Assembly (NCBI GenBank): GCA_933228895.1 | Contig: OW121852.1 | Location: 106,475,544 to 106,539,543, forward strand | Direction: 5' to 3' | DNA from: Platycnemis pennipes | Taxonomy: Eukaryota > Arthropoda > Insecta > Odonata > Platycnemididae | DNA: 64,000 nucleotides | Shown here: in pieces, positions 33,822-44,861 of the stretch | How positions within the stretch are numbered: position 1 is the stretch's first letter | Layout of the letters: every line of letters begins with the position of its first letter | Notes under the pieces: generated by a model | What the model saw: only the letters and a program-made list of their open reading frames with translations | Databases searched by the model: none | What the model was told of the DNA's origin: nothing | Made by a program: the position numbers and the translations under genes

Positions 33822-34053
33822 CTACAAATTGAGCAGAACCAGTTATTCAAAACTTGGCCTTGAAATGAATCGCAAGGCGAATTGGCTCGATTATCCCTCC
33901 TACCGTGAAATACTGTACTGGTGATGGATGACCATCAACCTTTTCTAGTTTGTTGAATGTTAGATGTCAATACGAAAAGCATCACCAGCCGAAATTTCGT
34001 AAGTTTCTAGAACAATTTAAATATAATGTTACTATTCCACACCATTTCATCAC

Positions 34054-34127
34054 GGCGCCGTGGCTTAGTTGGTTAAAGCGCCTGTCTAGTAAACAGGAGA
34101 TCGGGAGTTCGAATCTCCCCGGGGCCT
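34054..34127 (+). tRNA. tRNA-Thr (anticodon AGT)
   Basis: A 74-nt cloverleaf. D arm GCTTAGTTGGTTAAAGC; anticodon stem CCTGT/ACAGG with loop CTAGTAA (AGT at 34088-34090, wobble-decoding Thr codons); T arm GGGAG-TTCGAAT-CTCCC. Acceptor strands GGCGCCG and CGGGGCC pair at six of seven positions, with a G-G mismatch at pair 4-69. The usual animal tRNA-Thr(AGT) has a paired or wobble base there. It is a probable gene, or a very recent pseudogene. Confidence 0.85.
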
Positions 34128-34145
34128 AATGGGGAACTTGCATGA

Positions 34146-34154
34146 TTTTTTTTT
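34146..34154 (+). terminator. Pol III T-run terminator
   Basis: A run of nine T about 19 bases after the tRNA 3' end, suitable for Pol III termination. Confidence 0.8.
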
Positions 34155-34790
34155 ATTTAACAGGCGGACAGAAAATTATTTTCTCGATTCAACAAAGAAA
34201 ACTGCATGTAAATCTGAGTTTCCCTTCGCGAGATATTGAATGCTAAATATAGCGACATTTTAAAGCGCGCCGAAAACTCCCTCCCCCCCAAGCCACTGCT
34301 GAAGAATACCCGATGACGTCAACAGTGCCTAAACAATCGCCCGAAGCAGTCTACCGCTGGGCTAATTGTAAGAGCGCACCAACACGGGTGATTCAAGCGA
34401 GCCTACTCAACCCAAAAGTGAGCCCACCTCTGATTTTTAATTCAGTAGGAAATCACTTAATGGTATACAGTTGATATTTCACGTCAATAATGAGTAATAT
34501 GTAGGCAAGATAGTTTAAATCTCGAAAGGTCATCTTACTTTTGCAGTGCCCGCTCCATACGTCGACCCAACTCCCTAGCATTGTAATTAGCCAGCGAGAT
34601 GAGTTCGAGGCATAAGTATTGTTTAACACCTGGCTGTAAAAATACCTCAACTAAGGTGCCTAATAAACTATTTATTAGGTTGCCAACAAACGCAAGAAGA
34701 AACGTATGTACAATGTCAATAAGTGACTGACTAACCCAGACTTCTATCAAAGGTGAGGTGTAAGTTTCTCTTGGTGGGTAAGTCTGTAAC
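34155..34790. other. unassigned stretch
   Basis: No gene seen. A TGACGTCA site occurs at about 34314-34321. Confidence 0.3.
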
Positions 34791-34792
34791 TG

Positions 34793-35090
34793 TTTTCTCC
34801 CGAAAACGGGAGAAAGGAGCTTCGTGAAGCGCCTGCGCGAGAGTTGTCGCCCGCCCGAAGTCTCTAACGCCTTTCGCCGGAGGAAGGAGACAAATTTGTC
34901 GCCTGGAGAATACTAGTCTCCCGACCCAAGTCTGTAAGCCCTCTGAAGCGACTTCCGGCGCCCCAGACGGTCGCCTCAGTCAAGGTGTTAAAGGAACCCT
35001 CGAGTGGGACGTAACTGAGGCGCAAGGTGATAGAATACTATCCTTTAACACCTTGCGAGAGCCCGACGTATCTTTTTCTCCCGTGGAGAA
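34793..35090. repeat. GC-rich element with interleaved inverted repeats
   Basis: Begins with the hairpin TTTTCTCCCG-AAAA-CGGGAGAAA (34795-34816) and ends with TTTTTCTCCC-GTGGAGAAAG (about 35069-35090). Inside, CAAGGTGTTAAAGGA (34981-34995) is perfectly inverted at 35041-35055. CGCCTCAG and CTGAGGCG overlap it, and GATAG-AATA-CTATC sits in the loop. It may be a small foldback transposon. No family recognised. Confidence 0.5.
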
Positions 35091-35099
35091 AGTGCGCAT

Positions 35100-37100
35100 C
35101 TTGACAGTGATTTGTTGATTATTTCCAAAACATTCATTGCTCTGCGAATCGTCAGAAGCAATTTTTCGGCCCTGAGTGGTGTTTTAGTAATTTTATTAGC
35201 AAATTAGGTGACAGATAGTATTGTTACTCGATACGAGTTACAAGTTAGAGTCAAGATAGTTTAATTTCCGAATCCTTTTACGTGCCAGCTGAGTTGAAAT
35301 GTACTCACTGTGCGATGTGTTTCTTTGAGAACGTGTGTATTAGGTCTGATGCTCTCAAGTTAATAAAACAATGCCTTTACAACGTAGATATATTTTGCTA
35401 TTGATTTGGTGCCGAAGTTTTTTTATCTTAATACAATTACATCGATCTGTAACGTTATGTAGCGCCGTAGTGCAGTGCTCATCATAATCTCTTTAGCATG
35501 ACATGAGGCAAGTATAAGACCCAGGGTCATTGTGTCTTTTTATTATGTATGTAATCGAGACTTGAGAATGGTTTTATGTTACGGTGGTGTAGTTATAGTG
35601 TTGATATTCTCGAGAATTACATTCAGGTAATGCTATACTATACTCTGCCACATAAGTTGTTTGTGGCCCACATAGGTATTTAATTAAAGGGCTACAAAGT
35701 ACATTTGAAAAAATTCAGGTCTTTGAATTATTATAGCCATTTACAAACGTTATGCTGGCATTGAATGTGATATGGTGATGATTAAAGAACACTGTTTAGC
35801 TTATACTAATGCCTTTCCATAGATTGCTGGGTGTCGGACGGTAATGATTTTTAAATCAATAAGCGGGTTCATTTGTGCTGAGTGTTTTGAATAGCAGGTG
35901 CTACTTTTCCTTATTCCACTACCATTTAATGTACGGAGTAGAATTATGGGATCATGCCCTAATGCCCGCAATGTATTTATTCAGCAAAGAAGGACAATCA
36001 AGATCAGGTTTTATGTTTTAAAATTGCACATTAAATTCCTAAATGAATTTACTGAAGGTAAAAATATTGACATTCCTTTCTGATATTGATGTTAGTGTTG
36101 TTTTTCTTGACAAAGATTATTGCAATGTATTTTGCTGAATGTACGATGATAATAACTGAATCATAGCACAGCACTTAAACCGGTGAACGTTGGTAGAGAG
36201 GTAAATGTGAGCATAAGCGAAAATAAAGATATGTAATAAGATAAGTAATGCTTCAACTTCCTTTTACCGAACATCCAACAGCATGACGTGGATAAACGTG
36301 CTTTGTACTATTGGTCTTGAAAACAAGACAACTATTCTTGTTATAACGTAATTAATTATTACCAGTATACTATTTAGTGTCATTGAAGAAAATAAATCGT
36401 ACGCTGGGATGTCCATTCCCTATAATGAACTTCATACAAACTATTAAATCAAGAGTAAGTCATTCCCGATAAGGCCAATCCTCTAGATTTGTGCCTCGCT
36501 CTGATAAACTAACCTTCATTCTCCGCATCAATAAGTATTATAAACAAAGGATTCAAAGTAAATATCTCTCATTTATTCTCGTTGTATTCATAAAAATCGA
36601 AATTTTGAGGCAAACGACGGTAACTTCATGCCGCTGGCTTTAAACGCACACATGCCCACGATGTCAAACAAGTATTATCGAAAGCAAATAACGAAAAAAT
36701 CACTCGCATAACCTATTTGAGCTACATTACTTCTTGTCCAAAGGTTTGTTTGCAAAATTACCGAAGCAAAACAGTTGTAGCCACCATCATTTGAAGGTAC
36801 GAGACTTTCCATTGGTCCTTACGAAGTTCATCAGCTTCGCCTTACAAATTTTTCATAACAAGAGTTTTCTCCCATCCAGTCAGGAGAAAAAGTTTTCTTT
36901 TTTTCCGCCAACGTATAGCAATCATTTGTCATAACAAATGCCATGAGGGTCATGGCATCAATTTCAGGAATATTGTCCGAACGAGCGGCAACGTAATCAT
37001 CTATTTTTCTGAAACCTGAAATATTCGAGGTAAAAAGTCTATTTTATCATCCCGAAAGTGCATTTTTAATATCCCAAGTAATAATCGTGGCACAATAACA
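35100..37100. other. unassigned AT-rich stretch
   Basis: No gene or transposon recognised on either strand. Confidence 0.4.
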
Positions 37101-37108
37101 ATAGGAAA

Positions 37109-37270
37109 ACTTACCCAAGAATAACAGCACATGATCAAGTGACGGTGAGCGACTAAATCCTCCACCAAAACAATGTTTACAGCATGCGTTCGTGTATTTC
37201 CCGACTCAGACCGTACTCGGACGGCAGATTAGGCACGGATGACGTCACACCTGGCCTCGGCAGAGCTCGG
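37109..37270 (-). promoter_or_regulatory. candidate promoter and 5' exon with CRE
   Basis: The sequence at 37190-37290 is locally CpG-rich and contains a perfect CRE/ATF site TGACGTCA at 37240-37247. About 125 bp downstream on the minus strand is a strong splice donor (CTTGG then GTAAGT, exon ending at 37115). Together they suggest the start of a minus-strand gene running toward 31 kb. Confidence 0.35.
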
Positions 37271-39680
37271 GTGTCTTCGCGCAGTGGTCGGCTCAGAGAT
37301 TTTTGCTTGATTTTTTAAGTCAATTTTTTATTTCTTCTGATGATGAATGGAGATAATTTAGGTATTTTTGCGAGCTAATATTTCCATTTTACCTGTTCAA
37401 AATAGTTTTTATAGCAATCGTCGACCCATGCAAGTTCCCCATTTTTCTCAAATCAAAATTTTACTCTCTTCCGCCTCCATTGAAACATCCTTCAATGATC
37501 TTACACATCATTAATTACCTCTCTTCGTTCACTGCATTTCTTTCATTTTAAATACTAAGGGGTCGACTTGTAGGCTGTACTGACTTGCATAGACATGTGC
37601 TGGACGTCCATTTTCCAAATTCGCGGGAAACTCTAGCATAACGGGAAAGACACTGGAACCATCAGAACGAGTTACCATATTTTTTCCAGACCTGTGCAAA
37701 ACATGATCCGAGCTCAACCACAGACAGGGTTATCATGTGAGATTTAGCATAGGGGTAATGTAAAGTCTAAGCCTAAGTATTTCCTAATTTGGCCTCTTTC
37801 CTACCTTATAAACATTGACTCAGTTTAATACCCTCATAATTATCTTCTTTCGCACTATTCAATTAGAGTGAAATGCGTAGAAGGGTTTGAACTACCTCAC
37901 CCTGCCCTCCCTAACTGGCATCTACATTGATATTATTTTTATGCACATACTTTTAAGCTTTATGATTGCATAGTACGATTATCTATTAATTAGAACAAAT
38001 CTTTAATCCTTTTATAATAAAATTCCGTTTGTTGCATGCTCGGTTACCATGACTTAGCAATTGGTAACGGCTGTAAGTAAGCAGTATTCTTTAATTCTGA
38101 AGTCAATGGTCTACCTCAGTATATACGCGGTCTGGGAATCTATATTATTTGTCAGCTTCCGAAGTTAAAAGTTGTTGTCTTCATCTTACTTAAAAATAGG
38201 TAAATGATATATTCTTCGCGCTCATGTAGGGTTTCAAAATTGGAAAAAAATCACAAAAATGTTGAACGCTCATTTTAAAATGTGAAATTGCTTACCAGGA
38301 GAAGTCTTTTGGGAACCTTCTGGGAAGATAGTATCCGTTATGATAAAATATAATCCTGGTCTGTACGCAAGTTAGGAAGAGAAGAGGTTCAAATATATGT
38401 TTCTAAGGCGACTGTTGATAAATGCTAGATTCACTTTAAAGAAAGTAATTAATTAGGTAAAACCTTTGAAGGCCAAGGACGAGTTAATTCACTGAAGTCA
38501 GCCCGAGGCTTGAAAGGATCAATGTCTTGTTAGATTTTCACAGCTCTCGTTACAGGATTGCCTCCCTCCATTCCTCATTAACAAGTTTCCTTAATTTTTA
38601 AGGGTTACAGGATTCTTTAATCAGAATATTAAGATAATCAAGATCAACATAAAAACGTCTTCACATTAAAAAAATGAATAAGCTATTTTTTTCTTGGCGT
38701 TGAATGTTAATTACATTACTTATGTTTTTGTACTCTAATAAGACTGAGCGCTGTGCGCATAATATGCAGTCAAAAAGTTCTCGTGTATTTTGGTGAGCTG
38801 TTAAAACATGACAGAACAAGGATTACTATATTAGATATTAAATACTTCCACACAAGAAAAGAAAATCTATTATAGAATACATAAATTTCAGCGTCAGAAT
38901 AATGTGCATGTATGAATAAAATGAAGCTGGAGAGGGAAACGGTACAATTGAGTTCATGATTTTTGATTAACGAGTTGTTAATCACCGGAATGTTATTTTT
39001 AAATTATACTGTTTCCTTGCACTGTTATACTTGCGCGCTTATACATATACTTTCAATTTTACGAGTTATGGGCGATCGCGACATAAATATTCTGAGTCAC
39101 GGCAGACCTTTAACTCAACGGCCGTAGCCACCTGGACAATCAACGTCTCGTCAAATTCCGATCTTTTTTAAGAAATCAAGAGCTCCTTCGGCAGTTTACG
39201 ACTCATCAATTAGGCGGAGATCATACATCCAAAACTATGGACCAAGCAGAATATGTATTTCACTCATTTGAACTGTGTATTCTTGATCATTTTCTAACAG
39301 CGTCGTCTATCTCCGAGAGACTGAGTACGAAATCGTATCCTCCGCACCATGTCTATTTCCAGCCAGGTTTTACAACCACCGACCTCGATCGTAGCGGATT
39401 CGGCGAATATGAAGGTCTATGTTTACTCCCAGTATCGCCTCACTCGCCCATTATTTCCAGCTTCGTTACGTGAGATCCACACTTTTCTGTAGACGATGCA
39501 CCTTTGGAAATCAATAGGGCGTTTTTCCTCGTAAACATTGCTGATGGTAAAGAAATTTTGCCGGTACATACTTAAGCATGTGCTAGCAAACTTTCTATAC
39601 TATCTGCTCTCTTCAACTTCGTTTAATATCAAATGTTGGTAGACAGGATTAGTGCCATATTCCACTTATTATTGTATTGC
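37271..39680. other. unassigned AT-rich stretch
   Basis: No gene recognised. A 78-codon plus-strand frame (39237-39473) lies in a somewhat GC-richer patch but has no known motif or clear splice sites. Confidence 0.35.
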
Positions 39681-39683
39681 TAA

Positions 39684-40108
39684 AGCCCGAATCACACGAT
39701 AATTTTTCTCATCCCTTTAAAGGGATCATTTAAGCTATAGCTTTCAGGGACCGCAAAAATGATAGCTCAAGCTATCATTTCGCCGCTCACACGATCATTT
39801 TTACCGTCCCTTCTCGTATCATTTCTGTTCGCGAGATACTGTAAACAACTTCGTAACTATGGATGATTTACATCGTCGTCGACTGTTTTTGGCTGAGGCC
39901 AAACGTTTCTTTCAGAACGTGCGCTCTGATTGGCTAAATGACAGGCCCGAGGGACGGAAAAAAGGACGTGCTCAAATGACGAAAAAAGGGATAGCGATCC
40001 CTATCATTGCCGCTATCCGTGAAGTGATCAAGTCAGACGATCATTTTTAAGCTATCATTTGAGCTATCCCTGAAAAGGGACGTAAAAAATGATCGTGTGA
40101 TTCAGGCT
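39684..40108. mobile_element. PIF/Harbinger-like MITE
   Basis: A 425 bp element flanked by TAA on both sides (39681-39683 and 40109-40111). Ends read AGCCCGAATCACACGAT and, inverted, AGCCTGAATCACACGAT. Further inverted homology (CCCTTT-AGGGAT, GCTATC-ATTT) extends inward. Three-base TWA target sites are typical of PIF/Harbinger. It contains a 63-codon frame (39859-40050) rich in Arg and Lys that may be leftover transposon coding sequence. Confidence 0.8.
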
Positions 40109-40129
40109 TAAATATTTTGTTTACTTGGA

Positions 40130-40645
40130 ACCTAAATCGCTATATTATACACAAATTTTTAGATGGTAAGGAAAATTAATTTTAGTGAAAATTTTAATCT
40201 TGTAACCAGAGGCATTCACTCATAAATTAAAAATTAAAATAAGCAAAAGGTGACTCCCACCGAACGAGCTGCGTCAAGGACATCTACGTCGTCTACCTCC
40301 CGTCCCCTTGACAGTGTTGAGGAAGAACGGGAAGGGAGCGGAAGTGGGGAGGGGAGGTCTGCCTGAAGATATCCTGTCGCAACCACTCCCATTGGCAGAC
40401 TCAGCTGTTTGCCCTCCACTGTGATAAGGCGAAGGAGCTTCGCGGTCTCAGTTGTGATTGGACGAAGAGGATGACGCACAAGTCCTTCGCACGCCCACTT
40501 TTCCGAACTGGTTAAAAAAAAAGTCAGTTTTTCGCCGCTTATAATCCGAGAAGCGACTGACGGATCGAAGAACGGGAAAATTCGGGACTTTTTATTTTAC
40601 CTACTCTATCAGATTCGGCAATAAAAGAATATGGTAACCGACCCC
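40130..40645 (+). repeat. interspersed repeat R-B, copy 1
   Basis: About 0.5 kb, homologous in inverted orientation to 44862-45375 and, in part, to 63500-63730. Landmarks: TTCACTCATAAAT, GCAAAAGGTGA, AAGGCGAAGGAGCTTCGCG, CAGTTGTGATTGGACGAAG, GGAAAAGTGGGCGTGCGAAG-type sequence, TTTTTCGCCGCTTATAA and CTATCAGATTCGGCAATAAAA. It contains inverted CCAAT boxes. No terminal inverted repeats or ORF are evident. The family is unknown. Confidence 0.7.
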
Positions 40646-40704
40646 ATTATGCTATGATACCTAAACCACCAAAAATGTTAGATGCAACCAAGGAGGTTAT
40701 AATG

Positions 40705-40930
40705 AACTGGAGGAGGCATTGTAGCTGATTTGGGAAGCCAGAGGCCATCTTGGTATGTACTGTTTCTATAGGCCTGCTACCCTCGATACTCGTACCGATG
40801 AAGTTGTTTTTTCACGTGGTAAAAGTTGGTGTAGTAATATGAATAATTGAAGGCCTTTTTAAAATTCGCCAAAGAAACAGAAAAATGCACAAAAAAGTCG
40901 TTTGTGCATAATATGCATAAACTACTCCTA
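40705..40930. repeat. interspersed repeat R-A, partial copy
   Basis: Matches the left part of the R-A copies at 12.5 and 54.9 kb: GGAGGCATTGTAGCTGATTT, CCATCTTGGTA, GATGAAGTTGTTTTT and TTTTTAAAATTCGCC. Homology fades after about 40930. Confidence 0.7.
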
Positions 40931-41034
40931 GTTTGATGTTCTAACAAAATTATAGGTCCATATTTAGTTCCTGCCTGATCAATTCTCTCTCCCATCTGGA
41001 CACCTAATAGTGGTCGCTACTTGTCGGAGGCAAT

Positions 41035-41240
41035 TGAAAGATTAGGCAATTAACGCCATTAAGGATAGGTGTGTGATAAGTCAGATGTTTCTGGGAACAG
41101 AGGAAGGGTTAAACAAGCCCAGATTTGATAGTTGAATGCTCTCAACGAGACGGGCCGAGGGGCCCACGGTTTAACGTCACATCCAAGAGTACGGAACTTG
41201 CAGTGTTCTCCATACAGCATTCAACTAGGGACCGATCATC
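41035..41240 (-). mobile_element. SINE family S1, 5'-truncated and degraded
   Basis: Keeps the order GAACAGAGGAAGGGT, GGGCCCACGGTTTAACGTC, AGTACGGAACTTG and CTAGGGACCGATC of S1. The tRNA-like head is missing. Confidence 0.6.
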
Positions 41241-41293
41241 ATTACTACTAAAAAGACAGACAGACCTAAAAGTAGTAGTAACGATGATCGGTC
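41230..41293. repeat. 21-bp-arm hairpin at the S1 end
   Basis: Arms 41230-41250 and 41273-41293 (GACCGATCATC-TTACTACTA) are inverted copies matching at 20 of 21 positions around a 22-bp spacer containing GACAGACAGACC. The left arm includes the truncated S1 edge. Confidence 0.8.
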
Positions 41294-41334
41294 AGATGAA
41301 GTAGTCAGCAGTCCTGACATTGATGTGATACTGC

Positions 41335-41455
41335 TGTCCACTCCCCATATCAGCTAATCTCTTCATATTTACATATTCCTTCTCTTTCACATCCTTGATC
41401 ACTTGCTCCATATATCTCATACATGGACTTCCTTTGCTGTTCATCCAGGACTACC
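41335..41455 (-). mobile_element. LINE-A 3' fragment, degraded
   Basis: The minus strand of this stretch matches the LINE-A C-terminal region: ATGAGATATATGGAGCAAGT then GATGTGAAAGAGAAGGAA and AAGAGATTAGCTGAT. It is short and diverged. Confidence 0.65.
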
Positions 41456-41459
41456 TTTG

Positions 41460-42660
41460 TTGCACCAAAATTAAGCTGGCACTGCAATCTCTATTGTGTA
41501 GTACGTGCGTTTACTTGATGGAATTGCGACATGGTAAATGGAAATCTCAGTAATTCGTGACACCCATATTTCGTAATATTACTAAGTTTGTTTTATTTAC
41601 CATTATCATATTCTTTCCCCTATTTCTACTTCCCTCTTTTTAGGGACCTGAATAAACCTTCTTCTCTTCCTTACATTGAATTTATATTTTGGAGTCTAAG
41701 TACATGACCGATCAATATGCCGAATGGGATATTGATCGGACGATTGATATTGAATGGGAGGTCTGTACTGGATGGAAGACGAATGAAGAAGTTTAGGTGC
41801 CAATTAGCTACGGGTCGTTCGGGATCAGTGCGGCTTTTTAAGAGTTGAAATTCTCAATTCAATTAAGACACATTTTGAAAGCTCTGTTGTCAGACAGCAA
41901 GAATAGATTTGAATTACTGTACTTTGGAAATTACGATTGAACAAACTTTATTTAGGTCTTGGTATTTGTGGAAGAAGTATAACTTGAAGAAACAAAATGT
42001 CTCTCGAGCACGCGGCTTCGGATTACAAACTTGAGGCTAAGTTTCTTAATTCTCTCAGGAAAGCAAGCAAAAATGAATATAGAGTTGTATGCACGAGGTA
42101 TTGACACAGAAACCCACCATGCCTATCCAATAGCCCTCAAATTTTCCCGCATTTCTATTTCCAACCTTTTATCCTTCGCCTGTCCAGCGCCATTAAATGT
42201 TTTAATGACACTTTTAGTAAAAAAAGATGGTGGTTATCCGTGATCAGAAACAAAAGTGTCGCAACCTGTTCCATGTTATTTAGAAAACTTTTATCGGTAT
42301 AATAAATACTTAAACTGTGCTTTTACACTAGCTTCCGCATTTAGGTCCACAGGAGAGAACTTCGCAGTGCAAGGGTTGGATTCCATACCCGTCTCGAGTA
42401 TGAATGACGATGTTTTATAATGAATGTCTTATCAATAATGTGGCGTGATATCTTAGAATTCGAGCTTAAGTTTGATGCTGTGATATAACCACAGAAATTG
42501 AAGTACCTTAAAATAATGCTCCATTCACAATTGTGGGTTCCTTCCAGTAGAAATTTCACCAAATCCTGTGCGAATTTGATGCGGAAACCGAGATTATCCC
42601 TGATATGTCAGTCTCCAAATATCCTGTGACTCTTTACATTTGAGAAAACAACATTTTGCT
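41460..42660. other. unassigned stretch
   Basis: No gene recognised; short frames only. Confidence 0.35.
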
Positions 42661-42667
42661 GAATGAG

Positions 42668-42960
42668 GATCGTGTTAGCGCGTTAGATGGAATACCGGCC
42701 TCACATTCCATGATACTGCGTTCGAATCCTGGCGGTGGTAGAGGTTTTTCAGAGGAGCACTGGTCCCTACTTTGGCGCTGTTTGAAGAGTGCAAGTGCAG
42801 AAGTGCAGAGCTCCGAGGTAGCATTAAAATAGAGGACCCCTTTCTTGAAGTAGACCAATGCATCCAAACTCCTTCCGTCCCCCATAGTCATCTGACCTTA
42901 GTGGTGGAAATGACCTAAGCTGCTGATTGCATCCCATCATCGACATCGATATCTGTATCT
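42668..42960 (+). mobile_element. tRNA-derived SINE
   Basis: A-box-like TAGCGCGTTAGATGG and B box GCGTTCGAATCCTGG, followed by a body of about 220 bp and an ATC-rich tail (ATCGACATCGATATC). Confidence 0.65.
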
Positions 42961-42964
42961 ATCT

Positions 42965-43120
42965 CTGGCGCGCGCGGTAGCAAGGCCGGTAACTTCCCGG
43001 GTGGACGAACCAAAGTTCGCGGGTATGAATCCCTTCCTATGCACGGATTTTGGGTTTGTTTAATGAATTACCTTAGTACTGAGTCAGGTGATATAACATT
43101 TGCAACTGAAGTACCTAGAA
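42965..43120 (+). mobile_element. second tRNA-derived SINE in tandem
   Basis: GCGCGGTAGCAAGGCCGG (A-box-like) and GTTCGCGGGTATGAATCCC (B-box-like) start directly after the previous SINE tail. It is a different family from that one. Confidence 0.5.
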
Positions 43121-43319
43121 ATCCAATCCTACAAGGTTCCCCGCTTTGAGCGCCTACCAACACCTTTACGTTCCAATTCTCCACTTGAGCATAGGTCAGT
43201 TGAGGAATCTGCATCCATTCGCATCCATCAACTCAGCATAGTTTCCTTACTCATCTCGTCAGTCTAATGTAAGTCTACTGCAACTCATCGCACGTGTCAG
43301 TAGCATAGAAGATGCACCA

Positions 43320-44110
43320 AAGAACATGGCGGACTCTTCACAATTCTAACCCCACTTCTCTACGACCGTGAACCCCACCGAGGCGAGCGCCGCGAGCGCG
43401 AGCGAAACAAAAGCTAGACTGAAAGAAAACAAAAGACACCGCTGCCGCAGCTTCGGTGGCGCGGGGAACGCGCCATTGTAAAAAATGAAGGAGGGGTGCG
43501 CGAAGCCAAAAAAAAAAGAATAGAGAACATCGAAAGAGAGAGAGACCGAAGAAGCTGAGGCAAAGGCTTTGGGAGGGGGAGAGATACAACGGAAGAGAAG
43601 AAGGATGAAAGGGGGAATTGGGAGTGGGGAGGGAGGGTGGTTTCGGGGCCATGTAAACAAACTGGAGGCAGTTACCCATCCCTTCCGCGCAACCCTATCG
43701 GTGGACGGGGGAGAGGGTTTATTTATCCTTCCCCTCTTCCCTACTCGTGGATGGACGCGAGGGTGAGGTCAGCATGTAGGGGGTGGGAGCGATACCCTTT
43801 TCGTGCCTTACCCCTTTGGACCCCATGTTTCTCCCCTCATACACCCCTTCCCTTGCGAAAGAATTCCGCGGCAGCATCATCCTTTAAGTGTCGAGGGGTG
43901 GGCGGAGAGGAGGCGAGGGAAGAAGGGGTAACAGGTGGACGCAGGCCTCGTGAAACCCCTTTCCTCCTCTTTTACACGCGTTCGAAGGGGGTGGGAATTT
44001 GATGAGGTTGAGGGGATTGGTACGAGAACGACGTTCCCGCTGCACGACGGGAAGGAGACGGTGACGCGGAGGATCACACCTCGTGTCTACAGCGCTGGGG
44101 TGTCGATACT
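43320..44110. promoter_or_regulatory. CpG-rich block with YY1-like site
   Basis: This 0.8 kb block is very GC- and CpG-rich in an AT-rich setting and gives long open frames on both strands, as GC-rich DNA does by chance. AACATGGCGGAC at 43323-43334 fits the YY1/Pho motif common in CpG-island promoters. A start of a gene is possible, but direction and exons cannot be decided. No coding motif recognised. Confidence 0.35.
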
Positions 44111-44389
44111 ACACCATTTGAATGTGACTGAAAAAAAATTTAAATTTACAAAATAATTTCAATTTACAAAAAAAAAACTCGGCTATTGGTCCCCAAATTG
44201 GCGAAGGATGACGATGGAGCGAAATTCGACAATGAATCTTGCCTTTCTACTCGGAACGAGGGGGTTGAAAACATAGGAACGTTATTGGACCCATTCATCG
44301 GCTAGTAGATCGGTATCGGAGAGACCTCAATTTCCACTGCTCATCTGATCGCTCAAGTTGTTATTACGGGAGACCGACAGCAAAGATCA

Positions 44390-44695
44390 ATTGCGCCATC
44401 AAGGCTAGGTGGATAGTGGGAAAGAGAATAGAGTTTTATGGAATGGAGGAAGGGAGGAGAGAAACCCGGCGTCGGCATCAGTCATCTCATAACGAAAGGC
44501 GACAGGAAGTCTGCGGTTTAACCCCATTCGTTCGGCCCCATCAGACGGATGAATTTGAACTTGAAGTGCCCTTACACAAAATCAAGTAGGGACCGATATG
44601 CTACCTAAAAATCTCTGATAATCAATTCATTTGAATCCGGGCTGTCGGGATTGGAAACCAGTACGTAAGCACCACACCGGCTGAGTATATTTGTA
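44390..44695 (-). mobile_element. SINE family S1 with head
   Basis: Body landmarks GGAATGGAGGAAGGGAGG, AACCCGGCGTCGGCAT and AAGTAGGGACCGAT. The tRNA-like head on the minus strand (44640-44695) has B-box-like CCGGATTCAAATG and A-box-like TGTGGTGCTTACG. Confidence 0.65.
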
Positions 44696-44861
44696 GCTCC
44701 TGCAGTTGAGGTGATGACACCCTTGTTTGATATATTTCTATCGTTTACATTCAAATTTTAAAACGCTGTACCGTCAGATAAGAAATAATTCGTGGACTAG
44801 CCACGTAATATTATGGATTCATGATCCTTTTCTATTGAAAAGGATCTGTATTTCAATGGGG

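Noticed and set aside
43338..44077. Several 60-120 codon frames on both strands
   Set aside because: Lie in a CpG-rich block where stops are rare by chance; no motif, no splice support.
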